From NCBI GenBank assembly GCA_020634975.1, contig JACKAQ010000001.1, forward strand, positions 372,001 through 436,000: 64,000 nt of DNA, in the 5' to 3' direction. The position numbers were made by a program, and so were the translations under genes. Below, piece by piece: positions 1 through 7,707 of this stretch (position 1 is the stretch's first letter; each line of letters opens with the position of its first letter). Source of the stretch: JACKAQ01 sp020634975 [NCBI: Calditrichia bacterium]. Lineage in GTDB: Bacteria; Calditrichota; Calditrichia; RBG-13-44-9. The notes under the pieces were generated by a model. It was not told the origin of the DNA. It did no database searches and worked only from the letters and a program-made list of their open reading frames with translations.

Positions 1-1648
1 CATCCCGGAAAAGAAGGCATTGGATGCCAAAAACGGGCAAAAAATTGTGGTAGAACTGGAAAAATGGGAAACCAACATGCTGAATCCGGAAGGCCGGGTG
101 GTGCAGATTTTGGGCTTCCCGGATGATCCGGGTGTGGATGTTACATCCATCGTTATCAGTCACGGGCTGGACACCGAATTTGAGAAATCGCTGGAACACA
201 ACGTTAACCAGATGCAGCTGGAAATTACGGAGGAAGAACTTTCCCGCCGGCTGGATCTGCGGGATAAACAAATATTTACGATCGATCCACCCGATGCAAA
301 AGATTTTGACGACGCCATTTCGCTGGAAGAACTTGAGAATGGCAATGTGCAGCTTGGCGTGCACATCGCAGATGTGAGCCACTTTGTTACAGCAGATGAC
401 GAGTTGGACAAAGAAGCCATGTTGCGGGGCACCAGCGTGTATCTGGTGGACCGGGTGATCCCGATGTTGCCGGAACACCTCTCCAACGAGTTGTGCAGCC
501 TGCAGCCGGAATCCGATCGCCTCACCTACAGCTGTATCATGGAAATTTCCTCAGCCGGCGAAGTGGTGGATTATAAAATTGTCGAAACCATTATCCACAG
601 CAAACGGCGATTCACTTATCAGGAAGTGCAGGATATTATCGATAATCCGGATGCTACCGATAATTACGCACCGGTAATTCGCAAAATGCACAAACTCAGC
701 CGCCAACTCCGCGACAAACGATTCGATCACGGCAGCATCGATTTTACGACGCCGGAAGTCAAATTTATTCTGGACGACAAAGGTTTCCCGATCGACATCG
801 TTCCCGTCCGGCAAATGCACAGCAACGAATTGGTTGAAGAATTTATGCTCATCGCCAACCAGACCGTTGCCAAACACATCCACAATATTGCCTCCGGCAA
901 AAAAAATTACCCGTTTATTTATCGGGTTCACGAAAAACCGGATTCCGAAAAACTGCACAAATTCCAGAGTTTTTTAAATGCGCTGGGCTACAAAGTGCGG
1001 CTGAATTTTAACATCTCCCCCAAAGAATTTCAGCAAACGCTAAAAAGCGTATCCGAAGGCAAAGATGAAGTGATCATCAAAGAAGTGGCGCTGCGAACGA
1101 TGATGAAAGCCCAATATTCGCCGAATAACGCGGGACACTTTGGACTGGCGTTCCAATATTATTCACATTTTACATCGCCCATTCGCCGCTATCCCGATCT
1201 GATTGCCCATCGATTGTTGAAACTTTACAACGAAAGCGCACCAACGTTCAAACAAGTTCGCGAGTTCAACAAACAACTGAAAGAGATTTGCCAGATTTCC
1301 TCCACACAGGAGCGAAAAGCGTTGGAAGCTGAACGCGAAAGCATCCGGTTGAAGCAGGTGGAATGGCTGTCCAAACATGCGGATCAGGAATACGACGGCT
1401 TGATTTCCGGCGTAACCTCGTTCGGAATTTTTGTGGAAACCATCCCGTATTTGATCGAAGGGTTGATTCGCATCGAAAATCTGGCGGATGACTACTATAT
1501 TTTTGATGAAAAAACCTATTCGATGACCGGCAAAGATACCGGCAGGGAGCTGCGGCTCGGCGATGCTGTCCGGGTACGGGTTGCCAATATCAACCGGGAA
1601 CGCAACGAGGTAGATTTTGCATTTGTGGAAGATACGCCCAAATCCTAA
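1..1648 (+). CDS. rnr: Ribonuclease R, 3' part (5' end outside window)
   Basis: The reading frame is open from the left edge (frame 2), so this is the C-terminal ~549 residues of an RNase II/R-family 3'-5' exoribonuclease, which degrades structured RNA in the cytoplasm. The RNB catalytic domain is recognised by DPPDAKDFDDAISLE near nt 285-330, which carries the metal-binding aspartates, and by the HFTSPIRRYPDL motif near nt 1165. A C-terminal S1 RNA-binding domain (YDGLISGVTSFGIFVE, from about nt 1393) follows. There is no long basic tail after S1. A TTG at nt 20 is only an internal codon, not a start. A strong terminator follows the stop. RNase II is the alternative, but the length and S1 arrangement fit RNase R/VacB better. 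Confidence 0.93.
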   Translation, partial: IPEKKALDAKNGQKIVVELEKWETNMLNPEGRVVQILGFPDDPGVDVTSIVISHGLDTEFEKSLEHNVNQMQLEITEEELSRRLDLRDKQIFTIDPPDAKDFDDAISLEELENGNVQLGVHIADVSHFVTADDELDKEAMLRGTSVYLVDRVIPMLPEHLSNELCSLQPESDRLTYSCIMEISSAGEVVDYKIVETIIHSKRRFTYQEVQDIIDNPDATDNYAPVIRKMHKLSRQLRDKRFDHGSIDFTTPEVKFILDDKGFPIDIVPVRQMHSNELVEEFMLIANQTVAKHIHNIASGKKNYPFIYRVHEKPDSEKLHKFQSFLNALGYKVRLNFNISPKEFQQTLKSVSEGKDEVIIKEVALRTMMKAQYSPNNAGHFGLAFQYYSHFTSPIRRYPDLIAHRLLKLYNESAPTFKQVREFNKQLKEICQISSTQERKALEAERESIRLKQVEWLSKHADQEYDGLISGVTSFGIFVETIPYLIEGLIRIENLADDYYIFDEKTYSMTGKDTGRELRLGDAVRVRVANINRERNEVDFAFVEDTPKS

Positions 1649-1669
1649 AAAACTGATTTTTATCGACAA

Positions 1670-1707
1670 AGCCCGGTAACCGTTGGTGAGTTACCGGGCT
1701 TTTTTTA
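1670..1707 (+). terminator. Rho-independent terminator after rnr
   Basis: A 10-bp stem (AGCCCGGTAA / TTACCGGGCT) with an 11-nt loop is followed by seven T residues, 22 nt after the rnr stop codon. Confidence 0.92.
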
Positions 1708-2158
1708 TGATCAATTGTGCAACAGTTTGCCGTGGTATACCGCTGTTGTGTGTTCATTTGTAAACAGTATTTTGGGATTTTTTTAGAACAAAAGACACAA
1801 CATCTGCGTTTAAATCTTTCAATCTTTTGATCTTTGCAAACTTTCTAAATCGTTATTTTTTATGAGCATACGTGAAAATTGTTTTCGCAGAAACTGTTTC
1901 CGACAACGCCAGCCTGACAAAAGTGTGTGTTTGTAAAACAATTTTACAACTCTCCGGGTGTTTCATTCGCAAAATTGAATATTTTAGCAGTTTTATTTCG
2001 GCAAAACGATTGTTTCTGATATGAAGCTGAGATAATCCGAGCGCTTTTCGATATCAGATAAAAACTTCATTAACCATTGTTTTTAATCACTTTAGAGAGA
2101 CAAAATATACCAGATTTATTTACTGATACAATCGAATTTGATGTTTTTCGCCCGTATG
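1708..2158. other. AT-rich intergenic region, no gene seen
   Basis: About 450 bases between the rnr terminator and the promoter-like site before the G8 protein. It is AT-rich, has stops in all frames, and I see no RNA gene or clear repeat in it. Confidence 0.6.
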
Positions 2159-2174
2159 TGGCACAGTAGTTGTA
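2159..2174 (+). promoter_or_regulatory. Possible sigma54 (-24/-12) promoter
   Basis: TGGCACAGTAGTTGTA matches the sigma54 consensus TGGCACGrNNNTTGCW at the -24 element and has the required ten bases between GG and the -12 dinucleotide. The -12 dinucleotide is GT instead of GC, which weakens the call. Transcription would begin near 2185, about 85 nt before the chosen start of the exported G8-domain protein. Confidence 0.3.
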
Positions 2175-2268
2175 AAATACTGGAATGCCGGCATTTGTAA
2201 TTACAGGTAAGTTCAAAAACGGAATTAAGGCGTTTGGTGAGAAAGAAACTAAAACGAAGGAGCGTGCA

Positions 2269-4950
2269 ATGAGGGATCAATCGAAATGCGGTCCATTCTG
2301 TCAAGTAACAGAATTCCTCAAAAGCAATCGCAATATTTATATATTGTTGTTCATAAGTATTTGTATCAGCAGCAGTTACGCAGCTGATATCCGCAGCGTA
2401 AAAAGCGGTTTTTGGTCAGAAACATCAACCTGGGATAGCGGTCAGGTTCCCGGCAATGGCGACAACGTTGTGGTGGATAGCGGTCATGTGGTTACATATA
2501 ACGTGCAATCCAGCGAAGCAATTCGTCTGCTGCTCATTCGCGGAAAATTGACTTTCTCCCGAACAGAAAATACCCAATTAGATGTTGGAATGATTTTTAT
2601 CACCACACGGGAGTCTGTGGATCCCAACGAGGACTGTTCGATGCATATGCACGGTCCGATGTGGATGGATGCTCCCAAACCGGCTTTGGAGGTTGGTTCG
2701 GTGGACAAACCGATTCCCAACGGCGTAACAGCCCGCATACGGCTGGTCTATTTTTCTGGAATAGATCCAAATTGTTCGCCGGGAATCATTTGTTACGGCG
2801 GTAGTATGGATTTTCACGGAGCCCCAATAAATAAAACCTGGACAAAACTTGCCCAATCTGCTCCGGAAGGTGCCACTACTATCAAATTAAGTGATGCGGT
2901 TGACTGGAAGGTCGGTGATCACATCGTTATTACTCGCAGCCAGCGTGTTCCCGGTAACAGCGTAAGCCTTGGCTCTTTCCGAACGAACGGGCGGCAGCAG
3001 AGTGAAGAGCGCTTTATCAGCGCCATCAACGGAACGGTAATTACTTTGGATGCTCCGTTGAACAATGATCACCCGCGTTTTGTTAATCGATACGCCGCCG
3101 AAGTTGCCAACCTCAGCCGGAATGTGGTGGTAGAATCGAAAGATCCCAACGGCGAACGGGGTCACACCATGTATCACCACGGCAGCCAGGGCAGCATCAG
3201 CTATGCGGAATTCCGGCATCTCGGGAAAGACGGCGTGCTGGCGCGATACCCGATTCACTTCCACAAAATGCGCAACTCCATGCGCGGTAGCAGCGTTATC
3301 GGCGCGTCGATCTGGGATTCGCACAACCGTTTTGTGACGATTCACGGCACGGATTACATTGTGGTTCGCGATTGCGTGGGCTTTAAATCGATCGGTCACG
3401 GTTATTTTATGGAAGATGCCACCGAGGTGTATAATTTCCTCGAAAACAATCTCGCGATACTCACATACGATTCTGACCCATTGCCCGATCAGGCACTGGA
3501 TTTCGATCCGAACGACGGCGCAGGATATTGGTGGGCGAACGGACGCAACGCATTTATCAATAATATCGCTTCCGAAACGGATGATTACGGTTTCCGTTTC
3601 GAAATTCCGGAAGGTTTTTACGAATCTATTTTGCAGCCGGACGGAACCATCCAAACCGGTGTTGAAGTGAATTCACTATCGTTCATTCGTTTCAAAGGGA
3701 ACGAAGTGCACGGGACAATGAAATACGGCATCCGTTTTGACGGACACCCGGACCAGAAAGATCCGCTGGTCATCGAGGACATGAACATCTGGCAAGTGTG
3801 GTATGCTTTTCGACCGGATATGTATAATTATTACATCAAAAACCTGAATATCTGGAACACCGCTTACGGATTTTATGGGCGGGAACCCGGTGCAGGCAGG
3901 GTGGAAGGTTACACTGCAACCCACATCGGGAATTATGTTGCCGGTTTTCAGGATTCGCCACAAGGTTTGATCACGTTTGAAAATGTAACTGCGGACTCCG
4001 TTGGTGAATATCCCATCCGCATTTACGGGCAAGAAGAACGCAACGAAAGCTGCGATGTGCACTTCCGCAACCTCTCGCTATCCAATGTTTCCGATGGCTG
4101 GGACGGTGCGCGGGCACAGAATCCCAAAGAATCGCCGGCGCTAACGCTATATTTGCATGACTTTTTCGGCACGAACATCGATGCTAAAGTGATTCCCGAT
4201 AACCAAAGCCGCAGCGACGGGTTGGATTATCTGAATCTATCGCCACGATTTGATGGCGTGAAAGTAGCGCGCACAAATGTTGGATTTCCGGCAAATCCCA
4301 TCGAAGTGATCGACAATTTGCCGCCGGCAACAGTAATTTTGTATCCCCGGAACGGTCAGGTTTTTGATACGCAAACCAGCCAGATTGTTGTGCGCGGAAC
4401 CTGTATCGATGGCAGCAACATCACTTCGCTAAAAGTAAACGGTGTGCCGGTAACACCGCTGGCGGATAATTTTTCGCGCTGGCAAGTTACGTTGTCCAAC
4501 TTTTCATCGAGTGATTACGATATCATTACCGAAGCGAAAGATGAGCACGGCAACATCGAGCTGACGCCGCACAAAATTACCATCGGGTTTGGCACCTTCC
4601 CCACCGCTACGGACGACGATCCGCAGGAGCCAGTGAATGCAACAACCTATCAGTTGCACGATAACTACCCGAACCCGTTCAACCCGGAAACCACGCTGCG
4701 CTACACCGTTAGCGGCACTTCCGGCGCACCCAGCGAAATTCGCATCACTATTTTTGATGCACTGGGTCATCGCGTTCGCGAACTGGTGAATACCGTTCAA
4801 AATTCCGGTGATTATTCGGTTGTGTGGAATGCGCGGAATGATGATGGCGAGCAAGTTGCTTCCGGTTTGTATCTCTATCAATTTTCAGCAAAAAATATTC
4901 AGAATGGCCAGACATTCCGGGAAATCCGGAAAATGTCTCTCGTTCGTTAA
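2269..4950 (+). CDS. Exported G8-domain/parallel beta-helix protein with T9SS sorting domain
   Basis: An 893-aa secreted protein. The ATG at 2269 is preferred over an upstream in-frame start (2185) because AAGGAG lies 7 nt before it and a signal peptide (IYILLFISICISSSYA) follows. Residues ~40-180 form a G8 domain (SGFWSETSTWDSGQVPGNGD). Then comes a CEMIP/fibrocystin-like region with DWKVGDHIVITRSQ and YPIHFHKMRNS, and a right-handed beta-helix. After a short Ig-like stretch (~700-780) the last ~85 residues are a type A T9SS C-terminal domain (NYPNPFNPETTLRY ... SGLYLYQF), so the product is probably exported across the outer membrane and surface-attached or released. G8/CEMIP relatives act on or bind polysaccharides such as hyaluronan; the substrate here is unknown. 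Confidence 0.85.
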   Translation: MRDQSKCGPFCQVTEFLKSNRNIYILLFISICISSSYAADIRSVKSGFWSETSTWDSGQVPGNGDNVVVDSGHVVTYNVQSSEAIRLLLIRGKLTFSRTENTQLDVGMIFITTRESVDPNEDCSMHMHGPMWMDAPKPALEVGSVDKPIPNGVTARIRLVYFSGIDPNCSPGIICYGGSMDFHGAPINKTWTKLAQSAPEGATTIKLSDAVDWKVGDHIVITRSQRVPGNSVSLGSFRTNGRQQSEERFISAINGTVITLDAPLNNDHPRFVNRYAAEVANLSRNVVVESKDPNGERGHTMYHHGSQGSISYAEFRHLGKDGVLARYPIHFHKMRNSMRGSSVIGASIWDSHNRFVTIHGTDYIVVRDCVGFKSIGHGYFMEDATEVYNFLENNLAILTYDSDPLPDQALDFDPNDGAGYWWANGRNAFINNIASETDDYGFRFEIPEGFYESILQPDGTIQTGVEVNSLSFIRFKGNEVHGTMKYGIRFDGHPDQKDPLVIEDMNIWQVWYAFRPDMYNYYIKNLNIWNTAYGFYGREPGAGRVEGYTATHIGNYVAGFQDSPQGLITFENVTADSVGEYPIRIYGQEERNESCDVHFRNLSLSNVSDGWDGARAQNPKESPALTLYLHDFFGTNIDAKVIPDNQSRSDGLDYLNLSPRFDGVKVARTNVGFPANPIEVIDNLPPATVILYPRNGQVFDTQTSQIVVRGTCIDGSNITSLKVNGVPVTPLADNFSRWQVTLSNFSSSDYDIITEAKDEHGNIELTPHKITIGFGTFPTATDDDPQEPVNATTYQLHDNYPNPFNPETTLRYTVSGTSGAPSEIRITIFDALGHRVRELVNTVQNSGDYSVVWNARNDDGEQVASGLYLYQFSAKNIQNGQTFREIRKMSLVR

Positions 4951-4982
4951 CGGGAACATTCCGTCATGCCAGGAAAAGAGAA

Positions 4983-5011
4983 AGCCGGACAGCGTATGTC
5001 CGGCTTTTTTA
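4983..5011 (+). terminator. Rho-independent terminator
   Basis: The stem AGCCGGAC / GTCCGGCT with a 7-nt loop and a T6 tail lies 32 nt after the G8-protein stop. It also sits just before the end of the convergent sulfotransferase gene. Confidence 0.9.
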
Positions 5012-5023
5012 TTTCCCAAAATT

Positions 5024-5848
5024 TCAGTTATTCATAAAAACGGGACTTTTTTTTGATGCCAAATACCCGTTTGTCCGCAAAAAGCCGTTTATTTCATCCT
5101 GATATGGCGATGCGTTTAATAATTGTTCCAAATATTCCGATTTGACAGAGTCCCGACGCCATTTGCCAATCGATGACGGATCAAAATTGCGAAGCTTGTG
5201 CATGTATTCAATCATTGTGCCGGCATCTTTACCCAACAACTCCACATTGTCTTTGAGCCTGGCAATAGATTGCACCCCGATTTTTTTCCGCAATCCAATA
5301 GTTTCGATCATCAGTTTTTCAACTTTTTCCGGATGGTTAACCACATCTTCAAATCGGATCGTCATTTTCCGGGGATAATCGCCCAGCAAATCGAACATCA
5401 TGTTTGCTGCGTTTATGGATGCATCCCAAATTTCCGGCGTTACGTAATACGGGCTATCCGAAAGTTTGTGGCTGCTGGTCAGCACATCCCGCGGATCGCG
5501 AACGATGTGGATGAGAAAAACATTATTTTCCCGAACATAATCGACGGTTTTGTGGACTACTTTTTCATTAAACCACCATTTGGAGCGCTTTGTTACCATA
5601 AAATGGCGACTTGCGGTGTCTTTTAATTCCCAATATTTTTGAAAACATTCTTTCAGCCCGGGGGAATCCCAGGGTTGGCATTCTTTATCAAACAGCAGTG
5701 TATTTTCAAACGCGCTGAATGCGTAATGGAGCATCGTGGTTCCGGATCGCGCACAACCGACGATGTGAACCCGGTCAACGTAAGAATTCTCCAACAGATA
5801 CCGTTTCATCCGTTCTTTGATAGAAAATTTCATCTCTGAAATTCGCAT
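5024..5848 (-). CDS. Sulfotransferase family protein
   Basis: A 274-aa cytosolic enzyme of the PAPS-dependent sulfotransferase fold. The 5' phosphosulfate loop is VHIVGCARSGTTMLHYAF near residue 27, and the 3'-phosphate binding motif is HIVRDPRDVLTSSHKL around residue 140, with the conserved Arg and Ser. The ATG at 5848 has AAAGGA 9 nt upstream. An in-frame ATG at 5896 would add 16 residues but has a poorer ribosome site. The acceptor (polysaccharide, lipid or protein tyrosine) cannot be told from the sequence. It stands alone on the minus strand, convergent with the G8 protein and divergent from the NYN gene. Confidence 0.82.
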   Translation of the reverse strand: MRISEMKFSIKERMKRYLLENSYVDRVHIVGCARSGTTMLHYAFSAFENTLLFDKECQPWDSPGLKECFQKYWELKDTASRHFMVTKRSKWWFNEKVVHKTVDYVRENNVFLIHIVRDPRDVLTSSHKLSDSPYYVTPEIWDASINAANMMFDLLGDYPRKMTIRFEDVVNHPEKVEKLMIETIGLRKKIGVQSIARLKDNVELLGKDAGTMIEYMHKLRNFDPSSIGKWRRDSVKSEYLEQLLNASPYQDEINGFLRTNGYLASKKSPVFMNN

Positions 5849-6281
5849 TCGGAATATTCCTTTCAATCGCACGAAAAAGTTGATTTTTTCGCACATCTCT
5901 CAAGTTTCAGTGTTGAAAGTGAACCCATCTCATTCCGTTATGAAAAGTTCATTTACTAATTTCAACATCCGAAATTAACAGTCTGTATTTTACAATTACG
6001 CTTTTGATAAGTTACAATATTGTAAAATAAAATAAAAGAGTGGGCAGTTTCAAATTCAAAAAAAATTGCAGTTCTTACCCGTTCATCAAACCAGCTTCAA
6101 TTCTTCACAAAACCTAAGTCATATTTTATCAATTATTTAGAAGTAGAATGTGTTATATTGTATGTGCCTAATTCGCCATTCACACTTGCCGGACCGATGT
6201 TTTCGAACCGTTACAAGTTTACCAAATGGTGGATTCTTTTGTTGGTTTAGTGTTAATTTTTTTAACTGAAAGGAAAATATT
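5849..6281. other. Divergent intergenic region
   Basis: About 430 AT-rich bases between the divergent sulfotransferase and NYN genes. Apart from the inverted repeat listed separately (5986-6029), I see no gene or RNA. It should hold the promoters of both genes. Confidence 0.6.
5986..6029. promoter_or_regulatory. AT-rich inverted repeat, possible operator
   Basis: TATTTTACAAT and ATTGTAAAATA form perfect 11-bp arms 22 nt apart. The right arm also contains part of a 14-bp perfect palindrome TTACAATATTGTAA (6012-6025). Its position in a divergent promoter region suggests a regulator site, but no regulator is identified. Confidence 0.35.
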
Positions 6282-7094
6282 ATGGAAAGCACCAGTGCAG
6301 TTGGCATATATATCGACGCAGCAAATTTGCAAATCAACGGTGGTTATGGCATGAAATTCGACATTTTACGCGAATTCGCCTGTCACGATAACGGCAAAGC
6401 AGTGCGATTGAATATTTACGTTACGTATGACGAAGAACGTGCAAGAAAAGATAATTCGTATCGGGTAAAGACCCAAAATTACTTTCGAACACTGCGCGAT
6501 TTTGGGTACAAAGTGATCATCAAAAAATTTAAATGGTACCGGGATGAGGAAGGGCAACGATATGCCAAAGCAAATGCAGACCTGGATATGGCGGTGGATG
6601 CTTTGCTGCAATCCGAAAATCTGGAACGGATTTTGATGTGCACCGGCGATGGCGATTTTGTTCAGGTAATCAGGGCATTGCAAAACAAAGGCTGCCGGCT
6701 GGAGGTATTGGCTTTCAGCAATGTTTCCGCGGATTTACGTGCAGAGGCAGATGAATATTTTTCCGGCTATCTCGTTCCCAATTTATTGCCGGTAAAATCC
6801 AAAAATACTATCCAATGGGGAGATGTGAACTCACGGGTTCGTGGCACTTGCTACCATTTTAATCAGGAAGAACACTACGGTTTTTTACGATTCATGAAAT
6901 TTATGAAAGAAAATTTATGGATCACCGATACCCGGCGCAGCGATTCGCCATATGATTCCGCGTTCATTCACGAATCAGATATAGGGCGGCAAATAAATAC
7001 CGACCTGCTCCCCAATCACGACACTGTTTTTGAATTTGACATCGTAAAAACCAAAGATGGCCTGCAAGCCAAAAATGTAGAAATCATTGTTTGA
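6282..7094 (+). CDS. NYN (LabA/DUF88-like) RNase domain with C-terminal cold-shock-like domain
   Basis: A 270-aa protein. Residues ~5-165 are a NYN/PIN-like nuclease domain of the LabA type: VGIYIDAANLQ carries the first acidic residue, ADLDMAVDALL the middle Asp pair and MCTGDGDFVQVIRAL the third acidic cluster, so a metal-dependent RNase site looks intact. Residues ~185-270 read as a cold-shock/OB fold: GTCYHFNQEEHYGFLRF, then AFIHESDI, then VFEFDIVKTKDGLQAKNVEII, which follows the cold-shock pattern of a GYGFI strand, a FVHxSDI strand and a closing G-x-A-x-NV strand. An AAGGA ribosome site precedes the ATG. A role in RNA turnover is inferred. Confidence 0.78.
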   Translation: MESTSAVGIYIDAANLQINGGYGMKFDILREFACHDNGKAVRLNIYVTYDEERARKDNSYRVKTQNYFRTLRDFGYKVIIKKFKWYRDEEGQRYAKANADLDMAVDALLQSENLERILMCTGDGDFVQVIRALQNKGCRLEVLAFSNVSADLRAEADEYFSGYLVPNLLPVKSKNTIQWGDVNSRVRGTCYHFNQEEHYGFLRFMKFMKENLWITDTRRSDSPYDSAFIHESDIGRQINTDLLPNHDTVFEFDIVKTKDGLQAKNVEIIV

Positions 7095-7181
7095 TTTGCG
7101 AAAACTTGCACAATTCGCGAATAATTATTGCTGCGCCTCGCGAATCTCGCTAAATTACTGATGGCTCTGACGACACCAACC

Positions 7182-7212
7182 TTCCCGGATACCGCATTCC
7201 GGTGATCCGGGA
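7182..7212 (+). promoter_or_regulatory. Leader hairpin before ferritin-like gene
   Basis: TTCCCGGAT and ATCCGGGAA form a perfect 9-bp stem around a 13-nt loop, ending 26 nt before an unusually strong Shine-Dalgarno (AAAGGAGG). There is no T-run, so a leader or mRNA-stability element is more likely than a terminator. Confidence 0.35.
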
Positions 7213-7251
7213 ATTGCGATAAAACAACGCAAAACAGGGAAAGGAGGAGCC

Positions 7252-7707
7252 ATGCGCTACGAAAAGATCAAATCCATTATTGATCATGCGCGCGAATTCC
7301 ACCGTATGATTGCCGAATATTATCACACCCAAAGCGATCTCGCAGACATCCCCCGTGTCAAAATGTTGCTGGAATATCTGGAACATCACGAGCGTTCGAT
7401 CGAAAAAATCCTGTCCGATTACGAAACCGATGCAGCGCAGAAAGTGCTCAAGAGCTGGTCAAAATACAGCCCTTGCGAACAGAAACTGGAAGAATTGCGC
7501 AAGATGCTCAACAATCCGGCGACAAATGAAGAGGAAATTGTCCGTCAGGCAATTGTAATGGACGACTGTTTGCTGGATCTGTACCGGCAATTGGCGAAAC
7601 AGACCGATAATTCGTCTGTAAAGGAAATTCTGGAAAATATGCTCTCGCTGGAGGAACACGAGCTACGGAATCTGGTGCGGGATTCGTTGCGGCTTTATGA
7701 ATTGTGA
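7252..7707 (+). CDS. Ferritin-like/rubrerythrin-like helical protein
   Basis: A 151-aa all-helical acidic protein with no signal peptide. The pattern suggests a four-helix bundle: residues ~5-25 (HAREFHRMIAEYYHTQ), ~35-58 (MLLEYLEHHERSIEKIL), ~95-117 (AIVMDDCLLDLYRQLAKQ) and ~125-147 (ILENMLSLEEHELRNLV). Glu and His residues are placed as E-x2-H pairs, as in di-iron ferritin-like proteins, but I cannot confirm a full metal site. The start is fixed by AAAGGAGG just upstream. Its 3' end overlaps the convergent kinase fusion gene by 13 bp. Function unknown; a stress or metal-handling role would be a guess. Confidence 0.65.
   Translation: MRYEKIKSIIDHAREFHRMIAEYYHTQSDLADIPRVKMLLEYLEHHERSIEKILSDYETDAAQKVLKSWSKYSPCEQKLEELRKMLNNPATNEEEIVRQAIVMDDCLLDLYRQLAKQTDNSSVKEILENMLSLEEHELRNLVRDSLRLYEL

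Noticed and set aside
2887-3654. Long minus-strand open frame inside the G8-protein gene
   Set aside because: Lies wholly antisense to a gene with clear domains, has a low-complexity His/Val/Ile-rich product and no ribosome site.
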